Below, in pieces: positions 63,373 to 64,000 of a DNA stretch of 64,000 nucleotides. The notes below the pieces were generated by a model. That model saw only the letters and a list, made by a program, of their open reading frames with translations. It did no database searches and was not told the DNA's origin. Made by a program: the position numbers and the translations under genes. Source of the stretch: JAYODW01 sp038116745. GTDB taxonomy: Bacteria; Pseudomonadota; Gammaproteobacteria; Ga0077536. Position 1 is the first letter of the stretch; each line of letters begins with the position of its first letter. Location: the NCBI GenBank assembly GCA_038116745.1, contig JAYODW010000024.1, forward strand, positions 1-64,000, in the 5' to 3' direction.

Positions 63373-64000
63373 ATGCAACGTCGCAAGCTCCTCAAGACTG
63401 CGGGCCTGAGCGCCATTCTGGCATCCGGTACCGCCCCGACGGTGATGGCGGCGCCCAAGCTCCGCTGGCGTCTCGCCTCGAGCTTTCCCCGCCAGCTAGA
63501 CACGATTTACGGCGGCGCAGAAACCTTCGCGCGTGCGGTTCTCGAGCTGAGCGATGGGCAGTTTGAGATCACGACCAACGCGGCTGGGGAGCTCATGCCG
63601 GCGTTCGGTGTGGTCGACGGCGTGCAGCAGGGTGCAATCGAGATCGCGCACACTGCGCCCTACTACTTCTTCGGCAAAGACCCAACCTGGGCGCTGGGCA
63701 CAGCGATTCCGTTCGGCATGAATTCGCGTCAACGACTGGCGTGGATGACCCAGGGGAACGGCGGCAAACTGATGGCCGAGTTTTACGATGGCTACAACAT
63801 CGTGAATTTCCCGGCAGGAAACACCGGCGCACAGATGGGGGGCTGGTACCGCAAGGAAATCAAATCCATCGCCGATGTCAACGGCCTCAAGATGCGGATC
63901 GGTGGCTTCGGTGGCACCGTTTTTCAGGCTATCGGCGGCATCCCGCAGAACCTGCCGGGCGGCGAGATTTATCAGGCGCTGGAGAAAGGCACCATCGACG
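63373..64000 (+). CDS. dctP: TRAP transporter substrate-binding protein (DctP family), 3' end outside window
   Basis: The first 209 codons of a periplasmic binding protein. A twin-Arg type signal (MQRRKLLKTAGLSAILASG) opens it; the mature part has WRLASSFPRQLDTIYGGAETFARAV and, later, VNGLKMRIGGFGGTVFQAIGG, where the conserved Arg of the TRAP binding site sits in KMRIGG. AAGGAAA eight bases upstream supports the ATG. The transporter membrane subunits should follow beyond the right edge. Substrate unknown; this subclass often binds keto acids or lactate. Confidence 0.92.
   Translation, partial: MQRRKLLKTAGLSAILASGTAPTVMAAPKLRWRLASSFPRQLDTIYGGAETFARAVLELSDGQFEITTNAAGELMPAFGVVDGVQQGAIEIAHTAPYYFFGKDPTWALGTAIPFGMNSRQRLAWMTQGNGGKLMAEFYDGYNIVNFPAGNTGAQMGGWYRKEIKSIADVNGLKMRIGGFGGTVFQAIGGIPQNLPGGEIYQALEKGTID

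Overview
The window reads as chromosomal DNA of a free-living, probably marine or sediment, gammaproteobacterium. The order thrS-infC-rpmI-rplT-pheS-pheT-ihfA-merR-tRNA-Pro is the classic gammaproteobacterial block. It sits beside an exosortase A (XrtA/EpsH) exopolysaccharide locus and a lanthanide-type methanol dehydrogenase gene (xoxF). Overall GC is high, but several modules in the left half are visibly lower in GC. I cannot name the genus from the sequence alone. Starts were chosen by ribosome binding site and family alignment from memory, and no database search was run.

Region 1 (1-4055, minus strand) is a periplasmic alcohol-oxidation module. xoxF carries the extra Asp that marks the lanthanide enzymes. 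It is followed by a strong terminator, then a pseudoazurin and a quinoprotein-associated periplasmic binding protein that leaves the window. A small secreted Cys-containing protein lies upstream. No xoxG cytochrome is present in the visible part.

Region 2 (4101-38411) is the XrtA extracellular polysaccharide and protein-sorting locus. Right to left it holds the sensor kinase PrsK, then a long minus-strand run: export lipoprotein, chain-length protein, tyrosine autokinase, outer-membrane protein, AAA ATPase, deacetylase, exosortase A, glycosyltransferase, amidotransferase. To the left is a mosaic of modules: a second deacetylase, an asparagine-synthase-like protein, a TPR protein, a DegT aminotransferase, a large GNAT-type protein, an acyl carrier protein with two exosortase-associated hydrolases, a propeller-like protein, a flippase, a decarboxylase and acyl-CoA ligase pair, a sulfotransferase, a protease, galE and another glycosyltransferase. 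The ligase, decarboxylase, ACP and hydrolases are families that co-occur with XrtA and probably make or attach an acyl or amine decoration. A broken 3' end of a second protease copy and GC steps inside conserved genes suggest the variable modules were exchanged by recombination.

Region 3 (38601-48388) is core housekeeping: glmS, tRNA-Pro(GGG), a MerR regulator, ihfA, pheT, pheS, rplT, rpmI, infC (with a predicted AUA start), thrS and tRNA-Val(GAC). Region 4 (48531-54996) holds an RND efflux pair, uvrB and tRNA-Asn(GUU).

Region 5 (54997-64000) begins with a gene-poor segment carrying three members of one small membrane-anchored protein family, one of them broken. It continues with an LhgO-like oxidoreductase, a small secreted protein, an acetylpolyamine amidohydrolase-type deacetylase, an orphan two-TM sensor-domain protein coupled to a Na/Pi cotransporter, and the start of a TRAP transporter binding protein. 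No CRISPR array, transposase, rRNA gene or PEP-CTERM substrate protein was seen.
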